Source: Streptomyces sp. ML-6 (GTDB lineage: Bacteria; Actinomycetota; Actinomycetes; Streptomycetales; Streptomycetaceae). Taken from it: a DNA stretch of 64,000 nt. The notes below the pieces were generated by a model. That model was not told the origin of the DNA. It worked only from the letters and a program-made list of their open reading frames with translations, and did not search any database. The stretch is from positions 310,001-374,000 of the forward strand of contig NZ_JAOTIK010000001.1 of assembly GCF_030116705.1 (NCBI RefSeq), read 5' to 3'. This document shows, piece after piece, positions 1-7,262 of the stretch (within the stretch, counting starts at the first letter, position 1; the number at the start of each line of letters is the position of its first letter). The translations under genes and the position numbers were made by a program.

Positions 1-300
1 GGTGCGATCGGCGCCAGGGTGGGGGCATGGGCCCGGTACGGCGGCGACGCCGTCACGGCGTTTCCGGCCGCCGAGGCACGCCGGATGAGCAGTGCGCACG
101 GGCGGGGCCCGGCCGCCGCATCCGCACCGGGCGCGAGGCACGAGGCCCGGTCGCCGGGACTCCGCCCCCGCATCCCGACGGCAGGTGGCTCCCCGCACAT
201 GGTGCGGCCCCGGCATCGGGGATCCGGGCCGGCCCCGGGCCCGCCCCCACCGCCCGGCCTTCACGAGGGTTGTCCCACCCCGCACCCGAAGGAGTTCCGA
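1..300. other. Left-edge stretch, no gene seen
   Basis: I see no convincing gene here. The reading frame of the following VOC gene stays open upstream, but its translation is Ala/Arg/Pro-rich and unlike the VOC family. The only well-placed ribosome binding site (GAAGGAG, about 288-294) serves the ATG at 301. Confidence 0.6.
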
Positions 301-1074
301 ATGACGACCTCCGACAAGATCATGCCGGTGCTCGGCGCGCCCTGCTGGGTGAACCTGCTGACGCAGGACCTGCGTGCGGCGCAGGCCTTCTACGCCGACG
401 TCATGGGGTGGAAGTTCAGGGACAGCGCCCTGGGCGACGACTTCTCGGTGGCGCTGGCACGGGGCGAGCCGGTCGCGGGGATCGGGTGCTGCCCGGGCGG
501 GAACCATCCGGCCGTCTGGACCCCGTACTTCGCCGTCAAGGACGCGGACGGGACGGCGGGCCGGATCGGCGAGCGCGGTGCCACGCTCGCCGTCGGCCCC
601 CTTCCGCTGGGCGAGGGCCGGGCGGGAATCGCCGCCGACCGCGACGGGGCCGTGTTCGGGTTCTGGGAGGGCCCGGCCCTGTCCTGGCCGGTGGGGCTGT
701 CCGGTGCCCCGGTCCGGCTGGACCTGCGGACCCGCGACGCGTTCGACGCCGCCATCTTCTACGCGGAGGTCTTCGACTGGGCCCGGCCGCCCGGCGGCTG
801 CACGGTCGACTACGCCCAGGACCACATCGTCGTCCAGGCCGCGGGGCGCACCGTTGCCACCCTGCGCGGCGGGGGCGTCGAGGACGCTCCCGACCCGGAG
901 GTCCGGCCCCGCTGGAACGTCGACTTCCATGTCCGGGACAGCGGGCGGGCCGCAGCGGCCGCCGTCGCGGCCGGGGGCGAGTCATCACCGGTTCCCTCAC
1001 TCACCGGTACCCCGGAGGACGCCTGCGTCATCCGCGACTCCGACGGCGCCCTCTTCACCGTGTCCGGCTTCTGA
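301..1074 (+). CDS. VOC family protein (two glyoxalase-like modules)
   Basis: Cytoplasmic protein of 257 aa in the vicinal-oxygen-chelate superfamily. The start is the ATG preceded by GAAGGAG. The first module begins with PCWVNLLTQDLRAAQAFYADVMGW, a typical beta-alpha VOC opening, and a second module begins near residue 141 (VRLDLRTRDAFDAAIFYAEVFDW). The length and two-module form match the Cfp30B-like group of actinobacterial VOC proteins. These are often annotated as glyoxalase or antibiotic-resistance related, but the substrate is unknown and I do not assign a reaction. It converges on the minus-strand gene at 1319; the 244 bases between are G-rich imperfect repeats with no clear terminator. 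Confidence 0.85.
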   Translation: MTTSDKIMPVLGAPCWVNLLTQDLRAAQAFYADVMGWKFRDSALGDDFSVALARGEPVAGIGCCPGGNHPAVWTPYFAVKDADGTAGRIGERGATLAVGPLPLGEGRAGIAADRDGAVFGFWEGPALSWPVGLSGAPVRLDLRTRDAFDAAIFYAEVFDWARPPGGCTVDYAQDHIVVQAAGRTVATLRGGGVEDAPDPEVRPRWNVDFHVRDSGRAAAAAVAAGGESSPVPSLTGTPEDACVIRDSDGALFTVSGF

Positions 1075-1318
1075 ATCACCGTGTCCGGCGTCCGACGGCA
1101 GCCACCTCATCCAGCGTACCCATATCGCCCGCGTCGGCCAGACGGGGGCGTGCGCGGGCGGTCAGGCGGGGGCGTGCCCCTGCGCGGACGGGCAGGCAGG
1201 TGGCGTGCCCGCCCGCGGGTGGGTAGGCCTGAGCCGCGCCGGTCGCCCGGGGCGGTCCTCCGGCGGGCGGCGGGGGCGGGGCCGCTCCTGCGGGCGGGGG
1301 CGGCCCGGTGGGTGGTCT

Positions 1319-1762
1319 TCAGGCCCGTGCGACGGATTCGTAGAGGTCGAGCAGCCTGCCGCGGGTCGCGTGCAGCCGACGGGTGAGCACCATCCCCACC
1401 CACTGGCTGATCTCGAATCCGAACTCGGGGTCCGACCGGCACAGGGCCCGTACCCGGGCCGCGTCGAATTCATGGGCCCGGACGGGGCTCAGCGTCTCGG
1501 CGCCCAGTTCCCACTCGTAGGGCGGGAAGAGCCAGGACAGCCCGACCAGCTCGCCAGGCCCCAGGGTCTCGATCTCCGCGCGGCGCCGGTTGGGCAGCTG
1601 TGAGTCGAGGGTCACCGCCCCGGTCTTCAGTACCCAGAAGCGGTCGGCGGGGGTGTGTTCCTCGAAGAGCCGCCGTGCCGCGGGGAAGTGGACGTCTTCG
1701 GCAAGGCTCAGGAGGTGTTCACGGCGTGCGGGTGGCAAAGACGTGATCTTGAGTGTGGTCAT
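1319..1762 (-). CDS. Cyclic nucleotide-binding domain protein without HTH
   Basis: Protein of 147 aa starting at an ATG with AGGAG upstream. Residues about 8-115 look like the beta-barrel cNMP-binding domain of the Crp/Fnr family: FPAARRLFEEHTPADRFWVLKTGAVTL, then LGPGELVGLSWLFPPYEWELGAETLSPVRAHEFDA, then the helix carrying RALCRSDPEFGFEISQWV. The protein ends right after this helix, so the C-terminal winged helix of Crp regulators is absent. It is therefore more likely a stand-alone sensor or redox/ligand-binding module than a DNA-binding factor. Ligand unknown. Confidence 0.75.
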   Translation of the reverse strand: MTTLKITSLPPARREHLLSLAEDVHFPAARRLFEEHTPADRFWVLKTGAVTLDSQLPNRRRAEIETLGPGELVGLSWLFPPYEWELGAETLSPVRAHEFDAARVRALCRSDPEFGFEISQWVGMVLTRRLHATRGRLLDLYESVARA

Positions 1763-2348
1763 CGGAGTACTCCTGCGAGGAGCGGCTCTCCGCAGCGGGC
1801 AGGCCCTCGGGTCACTCCGTGGAGCCGTTCCGTCGCCGCGACGCACGGCCCCGGGAGGTGGCGTACGAGGAGGTGCCCATGCGCGTCGCCCGTGCGGTCA
1901 CGAGGTTCTGGCAACCTCTCGTAGGAGGGTCTTTCCCCCGCCGGAACAAAAGTACGCAGCCGAGGCCGTGTCTCCGTGTGCGATCACGCCCCACCCGCGT
2001 GAGGATCGGAGCACGGGCGGTGGTCCGGTGGCACCCCGGTCCCTTCGCGGACCGGCCCCCTTCCCCGGTGCTCCGGTCCGCTACCCCACCCGTACCGCAC
2101 CCTCGCCGCCTCTCTCCCACACCCTGTCACCACCGTCCGTCCTCGGCCCGGTCCCCCCACGACGCGCCCCGAGCGCTCCTCGGTGCCCGAGGTGGAACGG
2201 TCATGCCGCACGACGCGCATGACAGCAGGGCCGCGGGAACGAAAGCCCTGTGCACGAGGCGGGCGACAGCGCGGACCGGCCGCTGTCGCCCATGGGCGGG
2301 GCGGTACGCCGACAGATCGGTGGGGCGACCCCCCGGCCGGGACGCGGT
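1763..2348. other. 586-bp intergenic stretch
   Basis: No gene that I can support. It must hold the promoter of the minus-strand cNMP-domain gene. An AT-richer patch (about 1935-1960) is the only compositional break. A plus-strand ATG at 1879 has a good GAGGAGG upstream, but the frame that follows is Arg/Pro/His-rich and lacks protein-like composition. Confidence 0.5.
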
Positions 2349-3368
2349 TCAGGCCTCCGGCCGGCCGGTGATCAGGTCGCCGGGGTCGGTGTTCGCCCCG
2401 CACAGGACGACGGCGATCTTCTCCCCGGCGCGGGGGCGGTAGCCGATGCCCGGTCCGGTGGTCGGGGTGGTGAGGGCGGCGAGAGCGGTTGCGGCGCCGG
2501 GTTCGACGACGAGGCGGCGGTTGCCCCACAGGGTCCGGCGGGCGCGGAGGATCTCGTCGTCCGGCACCAGCACGGAGCGCACGTCGTGCTGCTGGGCGGC
2601 GTGCAGGGCCATGGCGGAGGCCCGGCGGGCGCCCAGGGAGTCGGAGGCGATCGAGTCCACGGGGACGTCGACCGGGTGTCCGGCTTCGAGGGCGGCGTTC
2701 AGCGCGCGGCAGTTCTCCGGCTCGACGGCAACCGTGCGGATGCCGTGGTGCCGGGCCGCGGTGGCCACTCCGGCGAACAGCCCGCCACCGCCGACCGCGA
2801 CCACCACGGTGTCCAGGCCGGGAACCTGCCGGTGGATCTCCGCCAGCAGGGTGCCCGCCCCGGCCGCGATCAGCGGGTGGTCATAGGCGTGTGCGGCCAG
2901 CGCGCCGGTCTCGGCGGCGAACTTCTCGCAGGCGGCCAGGGCCTCGGCGTACTGGGTGCCGACCAGGCGCACGTCGGCACCGTACGAGCGGAGTCCGGCG
3001 ATCTTCACCTGCGGGGCGGTGGTGGGCAGGAACACGGTCGCGCGCACTCCTTGCCGCCGGGCGGCCCAGGCACAGGCCAGCCCGGCGTTCCCGCCGGAGG
3101 CGATCGTCACGCCGATGTCCGGGAGGGTGCCCGCATCGCGGTGGGCCCGGATGAAGTTCTGGGCGCCACGCGCCTTGAACGAACCGGTGTGCTGCATGAA
3201 TTCGAGCGCCAGCCACACCTCGCAGGAATCGGCTCCACCGCCTGCGGTGTCGTGGTGACCGGTACGGACGATCTCCCCCGGAGCGGTCCGGGTCACGGTG
3301 ACGGGGCGGACCTGATCCGCGATCCGTCCGGTGGCGGCCTCGATGTCGTCGTGGGCGAGTCGGTGCAT
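2349..3368 (-). CDS. Threonine/serine dehydratase (PLP fold II)
   Basis: PLP-dependent beta-eliminase of 339 aa that should deaminate threonine or serine to the 2-oxoacid. The PLP lysine is K65 in TGSFKARGAQN, the asparagine loop is SGGNAGLA, and the phosphate-binding glycine loop is VGGGGLFAG. A C-terminal ACT regulatory domain is lacking, so it resembles the catabolic TdcB type rather than biosynthetic IlvA. The start is the ATG with GGAG at 8-11 bases; an upstream in-frame extension looks non-coding. Downstream on the same strand, after a 180-bp gap, lies an unrelated gene; no pathway context. Confidence 0.88.
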   Translation of the reverse strand: MHRLAHDDIEAATGRIADQVRPVTVTRTAPGEIVRTGHHDTAGGGADSCEVWLALEFMQHTGSFKARGAQNFIRAHRDAGTLPDIGVTIASGGNAGLACAWAARRQGVRATVFLPTTAPQVKIAGLRSYGADVRLVGTQYAEALAACEKFAAETGALAAHAYDHPLIAAGAGTLLAEIHRQVPGLDTVVVAVGGGGLFAGVATAARHHGIRTVAVEPENCRALNAALEAGHPVDVPVDSIASDSLGARRASAMALHAAQQHDVRSVLVPDDEILRARRTLWGNRRLVVEPGAATALAALTTPTTGPGIGYRPRAGEKIAVVLCGANTDPGDLITGRPEA

Positions 3369-3550
3369 TGTGCTTGCTCCTGCGGTGAGGGGGACACGAC
3401 CGGGCGCCGGGCCGGTCGGGGGCTGTGACGGTGATGAGCGCGGGAGAAATCCACGGGCCGGTGTGTTCACCGCGGTGAACAGTGGCTCCGGCGCCGCACC
3501 GCCGACGGACCGTCGCCCCGCTCACCCGCCCTCACCCCGCAGGACATGGG

Positions 3551-4030
3551 TCACGTCGGCCAGACGACCCGGCCGTCCTTCACTTCGAGCACGTCCGGTA
3601 TCAGGTTCTCGTAGAACCTCAGGTGCCCCAGCCGGACCGTCGTGTCGTCCGGGAAGCGGTGGTTCTCGTGCGCGCGGGCGGCGAGCCAGCCGAGCAGCTC
3701 GCCCAGCTTCTCGAACTCGTCCGGGTGGATCTCCTGACGGGCTGTCAGTGCCCAGCCCTTCCGGGGCGATTCGTCGCGGACGACGAGTGCCGAGCAGAGC
3801 GCGCCGCCGACCCGCCAGGCACCGCCGTCCGTGGCCAGCAGCGGAGACGGCTCGTCCTCGACCACCCACTCCCCCGATTCGTCCTCGGTCACGACGGGGA
3901 AGGCGGTCACGATGGAGAGCCGATCGGGCTGCGGCCCGGCTCCCAGGTGCCAGCGCAGCTCGGCGACCTCCTGCTCGGAGAGCTCGTCGCGCAGGTCGAC
4001 CGCGAGCACCAGCTCGTAGATGTCACTCAC
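3551..4030 (-). CDS. Conserved hypothetical protein, 159 aa
   Basis: I do not recognise the family with certainty. The protein starts with a GTG codon (MSDIYELVLAVDLRDELSEQEVAELRWHLGAG) and is acidic, soluble and without membrane segments. It has a central beta-rich part (EWVVEDEPSPLLATDGGAWRVGG) and a C-terminal helix (PDEFEKLGELLGWLAARAHEN). Codon use is typical for the host, so it is a real gene. Upstream is only a weak AGGGTG ribosome binding site, so the start is moderately certain. Confidence 0.7.
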   Translation of the reverse strand: MSDIYELVLAVDLRDELSEQEVAELRWHLGAGPQPDRLSIVTAFPVVTEDESGEWVVEDEPSPLLATDGGAWRVGGALCSALVVRDESPRKGWALTARQEIHPDEFEKLGELLGWLAARAHENHRFPDDTTVRLGHLRFYENLIPDVLEVKDGRVVWPT

Positions 4031-4216
4031 GCGACGCACCCTACAGAAGGGGTCCGACAGAGCCTTCGGGGCCACCGGCGGCGCCAGTGGTCCCGAAGGC
4101 CCGAGGCACCCGGCCGGCACGACGGCGGCGACACCACGGGCCGGCCGCGGTGGGCCGCCGTGACGTCGCCGCCGTTCCGGAGCCGGGGCCGCCCGTACCC
4201 CGGCCCCGATCCGGGC

Positions 4217-4483
4217 TCAGGACCCGTCGTTCACCCAGAGCTGCCACTTGCTGCTGAAGGGCCCCTTGCAGTCCCACTCGGAGTAGGCGGAGTTCACGCC
4301 GTCGCCGTAGCATGCCTGGAGGGTGCGGTAGGTGCCGACGTGGATCCACGAGTCGGCGATCGGTGCGACGGACGTGGTGCTCGTGCCGGAGGTCGCGGGC
4401 GCCGCCTGGGCGGTGGCGGAGGCGGCACCCATCAGCAGGGCGGCTCCCGTAGCGGCAGCGGCGAGCACGAGTCGAGTACGCGT
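4217..4483 (-). CDS. Small secreted protein with a missing canonical start
   Basis: The frame encodes a clear signal peptide (RTRLVLAAAATGAALLMG, cleavage near ATAQA-AP) and a mature part of about 55 aa with two cysteines (QACYGDGVNSAYSEWDC). No ATG, GTG or TTG lies at the expected place. An AAGGAG (4488-4493) is followed after 4 nt by ACG at 4481-4483, in frame and just where the ATG of a T-R-T-R signal peptide would be expected. The first GTG in frame (4466-4468) would remove the basic n-region and sits 19 nt from the binding site. Either ACG is used, or the start codon is mutated. Function unknown. Confidence 0.6.
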   Translation of the reverse strand, partial: TRTRLVLAAAATGAALLMGAASATAQAAPATSGTSTTSVAPIADSWIHVGTYRTLQACYGDGVNSAYSEWDCKGPFSSKWQLWVNDGS

Positions 4484-4666
4484 GTCTCTCCTTCGGGTCG
4501 AAGCGTTGCTGTCGGAATCGATCCTGGGAGCGGCGGTGGCCCGAGGGGAACGGGGGACGGGCGTCCCGGCCGCGTCCCGGACAATGTCCGCACCGGGGTC
4601 CGGGTGTGCCGAGCAGGCGTTCTCGTCCCGGAGAGCCGGAGCTGTCCGGCGTGTGTCCGGGCTCCG

Positions 4667-4690
4667 GGACAGGACAGGACAGGACGGGAC
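4667..4690. repeat. GGACA pentanucleotide repeat
   Basis: About four tandem GGACA units followed by degenerate copies to about 4710, inside the 341-bp gap 4484-4824 between the small secreted protein and the HTH regulator. No gene was found in this gap. Confidence 0.6.
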
Positions 4691-4713
4691 AAGCGGGGGA
4701 CGGGACAGGGAAA

Positions 4714-4734
4714 GGGGCGGGAGTCTCCCGCCCC
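4714..4734 (-). terminator. Hairpin downstream of HTH regulator
   Basis: Perfect 9-bp stem GGGGCGGGA/TCCCGCCCC with a 3-nt loop, about 90 nt beyond the stop of the minus-strand regulator. No T-tract follows. Confidence 0.5.
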
Positions 4735-4824
4735 GGCCTGCCCGCGCGCGACGAACACCCGTGAGGTGGTTACGGGACGGTCGGAGCCCGGGCCTGGCGC
4801 GGCCAGTCCTCGTGCGACCCGCCG

Positions 4825-5463
4825 TCAGTCCTCGTGCGGCGCGCGGTCGGGGGCGGATGGCCGGGCGGCCGGGCGGAGCCGGTCGCGCTGGAGCCGGTGG
4901 GCGAGGGTGCGGCGCACGGAGGCCGACGCGGTGGTGGTGACCTCGGCGGGCACGTCGAGGCCGCGGCTGATCCGGTCGTACGCCTCCCGGTAGCCGCCGG
5001 GCAGCTGTTCCCGGTGCGTCCCGAGGTCCTCCTCCACCAGGCGCCGCAACTCGTCGACGTTCCGGGGGGTGAAGCGTTTCCGCCCCCGGGCCAGGGCGTT
5101 CACGCAGCGCGTGCAGCGGGCGGTGTCGGGGAAGGTCTCGGAGATCTCCTCGGCCAGACCCCACAGCCGCCCTTCGAGCCAGGGCACGTCGCCCTGGTCG
5201 AGGGAGAGTTCCGTCATGGGCGGCGGTTCGTCCGCCCCGCCTCTCGCCACCTGCTTGGACACGGCCGGCTGACTCATGCCGGCGAGCCGGGCGATCCTGT
5301 CCTGGGTCCAGCCGAGGCCGGCGAGCAGTTTGATCATCTCGGCCCGCAGCTTCCGCATCTCCTCCCCCGCGCGGATGACCTCGTTCATGTCGGCGAGCAT
5401 GCGCCCGGCCTGTTCTTCGGTCAGTTCCCCGAGGTGCCGGGGGGTGTCCTCTTCGCCTGCCAC
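4825..5463 (-). CDS. HTH-type regulator (XRE/sigma-like helix-turn-helix)
   Basis: Protein of 212 aa starting at GTG 5463. Residues about 30-70 form a helix-turn-helix (LLAGLGWTQDRIARLAGMSQPAVSKQVARGG) of the kind found in small Streptomyces HTH regulators. The rest is helical, with a CxxC pair (ARCTRCVNALARGRKRF) that might bind metal or respond to thiols. The C-terminus is Arg-rich. It is transcribed divergently from the alpha/beta hydrolase at 5518. The 54 bp between the starts carry half-sites related to one near-perfect palindrome, so repression of both genes by this protein is the simplest model. A TATAAC hexamer ends 6 nt before the GTG and no ribosome binding site is visible, suggesting a leaderless mRNA. 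Confidence 0.8.
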   Translation of the reverse strand: MAGEEDTPRHLGELTEEQAGRMLADMNEVIRAGEEMRKLRAEMIKLLAGLGWTQDRIARLAGMSQPAVSKQVARGGADEPPPMTELSLDQGDVPWLEGRLWGLAEEISETFPDTARCTRCVNALARGRKRFTPRNVDELRRLVEEDLGTHREQLPGGYREAYDRISRGLDVPAEVTTTASASVRRTLAHRLQRDRLRPAARPSAPDRAPHED

Positions 5464-5520
5464 AGCTCGGTTATACACCCTGCCCGACTCGACATAACCC
5501 GGTTGTACAACCAGGTTATG
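5464..5520. promoter_or_regulatory. Nested palindromic operator between divergent leaderless promoters
   Basis: Positions 5493-5520 form a 28-bp inverted repeat with one mismatched pair. The core is GGTTGTACAACC (5501-5512), flanked by CATAACC (5493-5499) and GGTTATG (5514-5520); the right arm includes the ATG of the hydrolase. A further half-site GGTTATACACC (5469-5479) overlaps the minus-strand -10. Candidate -10 hexamers are TACAAC (5506-5511, plus) and TATAAC (5470-5475, minus), each 6 nt from its start codon. A bound dimer would cover both. Confidence 0.7.
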
Positions 5521-6438
5521 AGTGACATGCTTCGCGCCATGCCCACTTTCTCCGCACCTGACGGAACCCGGCTCGCCTACCGTGCGCACGGCGACGGTCC
5601 CCCGCTCGTCTGCATTCCGGGAGGCCCCGCCGACTCCCGCTACCTCGGTGATCTCGGCGGCCTGGCCGCGCACCGCCGAACGCTCGTCCTCGACCTGCGC
5701 GGAACGGGCCGGTCCGCGATTCCCGACGACGTCTCCTCCTACCGCTGCGACCGGCTGGTCGACGACATCGAAGCCCTGCGCGACCACCTCGGTCTCGCCC
5801 GGATGGATCTGCTCGGCCATTCCGCCGGTACGAACATCGCGGTGCGGTACGCCGCCGAGTACCCCGACCGGGTCGGCGGGCTCGTCCTGGTCGGCCCCAG
5901 CGTCCGGGCCGTCGGCCTGACGGTGACCGGGGAGATGCGACGCGAGGCGGCGCTGCTGCGGAAGGACGAGCCGTGGTTCCCTCCGGCGTTCGCCGCTCTG
6001 GAGGCACTCATCGCGGGAACGGGAACGGGGAAAGGAAGGGGAGCAGGGGCAGGCACAGGCACAGGCGCAGGAACGGCAACGGGAGCGGGAGCGGGTGGCG
6101 ACTGGGAGGCCATCGCCCCGTTCCTCTACGGTCGTTGGGACGCTGCGGCGCGGCGCCATCACGCGGACGGGCGGCCGAACAACGAGGAGGCCGTCGCCCG
6201 CTTCGGGACCGACGGCGCGTTCGACCCGGGGGCGACCCGTGCGGCGCTCGCCGCCTTCGGCGCGCCGGTCCTGCTGCTCACCGGCGAGTTCGACCTGAAC
6301 AGCCCGCCCCGGTCGACGGCCGAGTACGCGGGACTGTTCCCCGACGCCTCGTTCGTGGTGCAGCCGGGGACCGGCCACTTCCCCTGGCTCGACGACGCCG
6401 GCCGGTTCGTGGCGGCCGTCGCGGATTTCCTGGGCTGA
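5518..6438 (+). CDS. Alpha/beta hydrolase, proline-iminopeptidase-like
   Basis: Protein of 306 aa of the alpha/beta-hydrolase fold. The oxyanion region is IPGGPADS (residues 34-40), the nucleophile S102 lies in GHSAG, the acid is in TGEFDLNSP and the catalytic histidine in GTGHFPW near the C-terminus. The opening APDGTRLAYRAHGDGPPLVCIPGGP resembles peptidase S33 family members; the substrate is not predictable. Residues 167-194 are a Gly/Ala/Thr low-complexity insertion in the cap region, encoded by imperfect 6-bp repeats. The start ATG is inside the operator palindrome with no ribosome binding site; ATGs at 5527 and 5539 are alternatives. Confidence 0.82.
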   Translation: MSDMLRAMPTFSAPDGTRLAYRAHGDGPPLVCIPGGPADSRYLGDLGGLAAHRRTLVLDLRGTGRSAIPDDVSSYRCDRLVDDIEALRDHLGLARMDLLGHSAGTNIAVRYAAEYPDRVGGLVLVGPSVRAVGLTVTGEMRREAALLRKDEPWFPPAFAALEALIAGTGTGKGRGAGAGTGTGAGTATGAGAGGDWEAIAPFLYGRWDAAARRHHADGRPNNEEAVARFGTDGAFDPGATRAALAAFGAPVLLLTGEFDLNSPPRSTAEYAGLFPDASFVVQPGTGHFPWLDDAGRFVAAVADFLG

Positions 6439-6540
6439 GCCGGATGCCCGGCCGACGGACACCGTTGCCGCCGGCCGGTCCGGAGCCGGGACCGAAGAGG
6501 GCCGCAGACCGGGATCGGGCGCCGGCGGGACGGGCCGGTG

Positions 6541-7191
6541 TCAGACCCCGGTGAAGCGGCCGCTCGGCCCGCCCCGCAACCGGCCGGCCGGGAGCTTGCG
6601 GCCGAACGTGACCAGCAGGAGGTCCTGGGCCGCGCCGTACACCGGCGTACCGGTACCGAAGGACCAGTCCAGGTCGTCGGCGCACAGCCGCACCCCGTCG
6701 ATGTTCGCACCGAAGAACTTGAGGCTCCGGGGGCGGGTCGCGTCGAGCAGGACCCGCAGCCGGTCCTCGGGGACGCGCCGGTCGATGCCGAGGGCGACGG
6801 TGACGTCCAGCCCGTGCACCACGTCGTGGCCGAGCGCCGCCGCGAGCCCGCCGACCGGCGGCTTCCACGGGTGGTGCGCGTTGTCCCGCAGGAACTCGAC
6901 GAGTTCGGCGGTGGAGTGGGCACGCGCGTCGCGGCGGGCGACCCGGTCGGTCATCCGGTGGAGCCCGCCGCGCGCCTTCACGATTTCGGCGAGGGTCGCG
7001 GGCAGCGAGTACCGGAATCCCATCGACATGTGGGCCGCGACCTCACGCACCCGCCATCCCGCGCAGAGGCTCGGCTCGTCCCACCGGTCGGCCCGCAGAT
7101 CGTCGAACAGGTCCGCCAGTTCCTGGCGTTCCGCCGCGATCATGGCCCTGATGTCGGTCCTGTTCTCCGTGTGCCCGGTCGTCTTCCCCAT
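6541..7191 (-). CDS. TIGR03083-type (maleylpyruvate isomerase/DinB-like) protein
   Basis: Protein of 216 aa with the hallmarks of actinobacterial TIGR03083 proteins: an N-terminal four-helix DinB-like domain (MIAAERQELADLFDDLRADRWDEPSLCAGWRVREVAAHM) whose conserved histidines usually bind a divalent metal, including GHDVVHGLDVTVALG. A C-terminal domain ends in LLVTFGRKLPAGRLRGGPSGRF. Members perform mycothiol- or metal-dependent reactions, but most are uncharacterised. The ATG at 7191 is chosen because family proteins start close to it; ATG 7239 would add 16 residues. The gene is divergent from a LysR regulator and is a likely target of it. Confidence 0.75.
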   Translation of the reverse strand: MGKTTGHTENRTDIRAMIAAERQELADLFDDLRADRWDEPSLCAGWRVREVAAHMSMGFRYSLPATLAEIVKARGGLHRMTDRVARRDARAHSTAELVEFLRDNAHHPWKPPVGGLAAALGHDVVHGLDVTVALGIDRRVPEDRLRVLLDATRPRSLKFFGANIDGVRLCADDLDWSFGTGTPVYGAAQDLLLVTFGRKLPAGRLRGGPSGRFTGV

Positions 7192-7262
7192 GTGCTCAAG
7201 GGTGCTGGGGCCCCTTTCATAAGTCCAATACCTGGTCATGCTTCGATCTAGAATCATTGGTT
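7192..7262. promoter_or_regulatory. Divergent promoter region, LysR type
   Basis: This 71-bp spacer is AT-richer than its surroundings. TAGAAT (7249-7254) lies 8 nt before the LysR ATG and is a good -10; the TCTAGA palindrome (7247-7252) overlaps it. An imperfect inverted repeat, ATAAGTCCAAT (7219-7229) and ATTGGTTAT (7257-7265), brackets the spacer and could be the LysR site. Confidence 0.5.

Noticed and set aside
1141..1310. G-rich imperfect repeats resembling a repeat array
   Set aside because: No regular period or spacer structure; not a CRISPR or a clear tandem repeat.
1879..2442. Plus-strand ORF with a good GAGGAGG before its ATG
   Set aside because: The translation is Arg/Pro/His-rich without domain character and its codon pattern is unlike real genes here.
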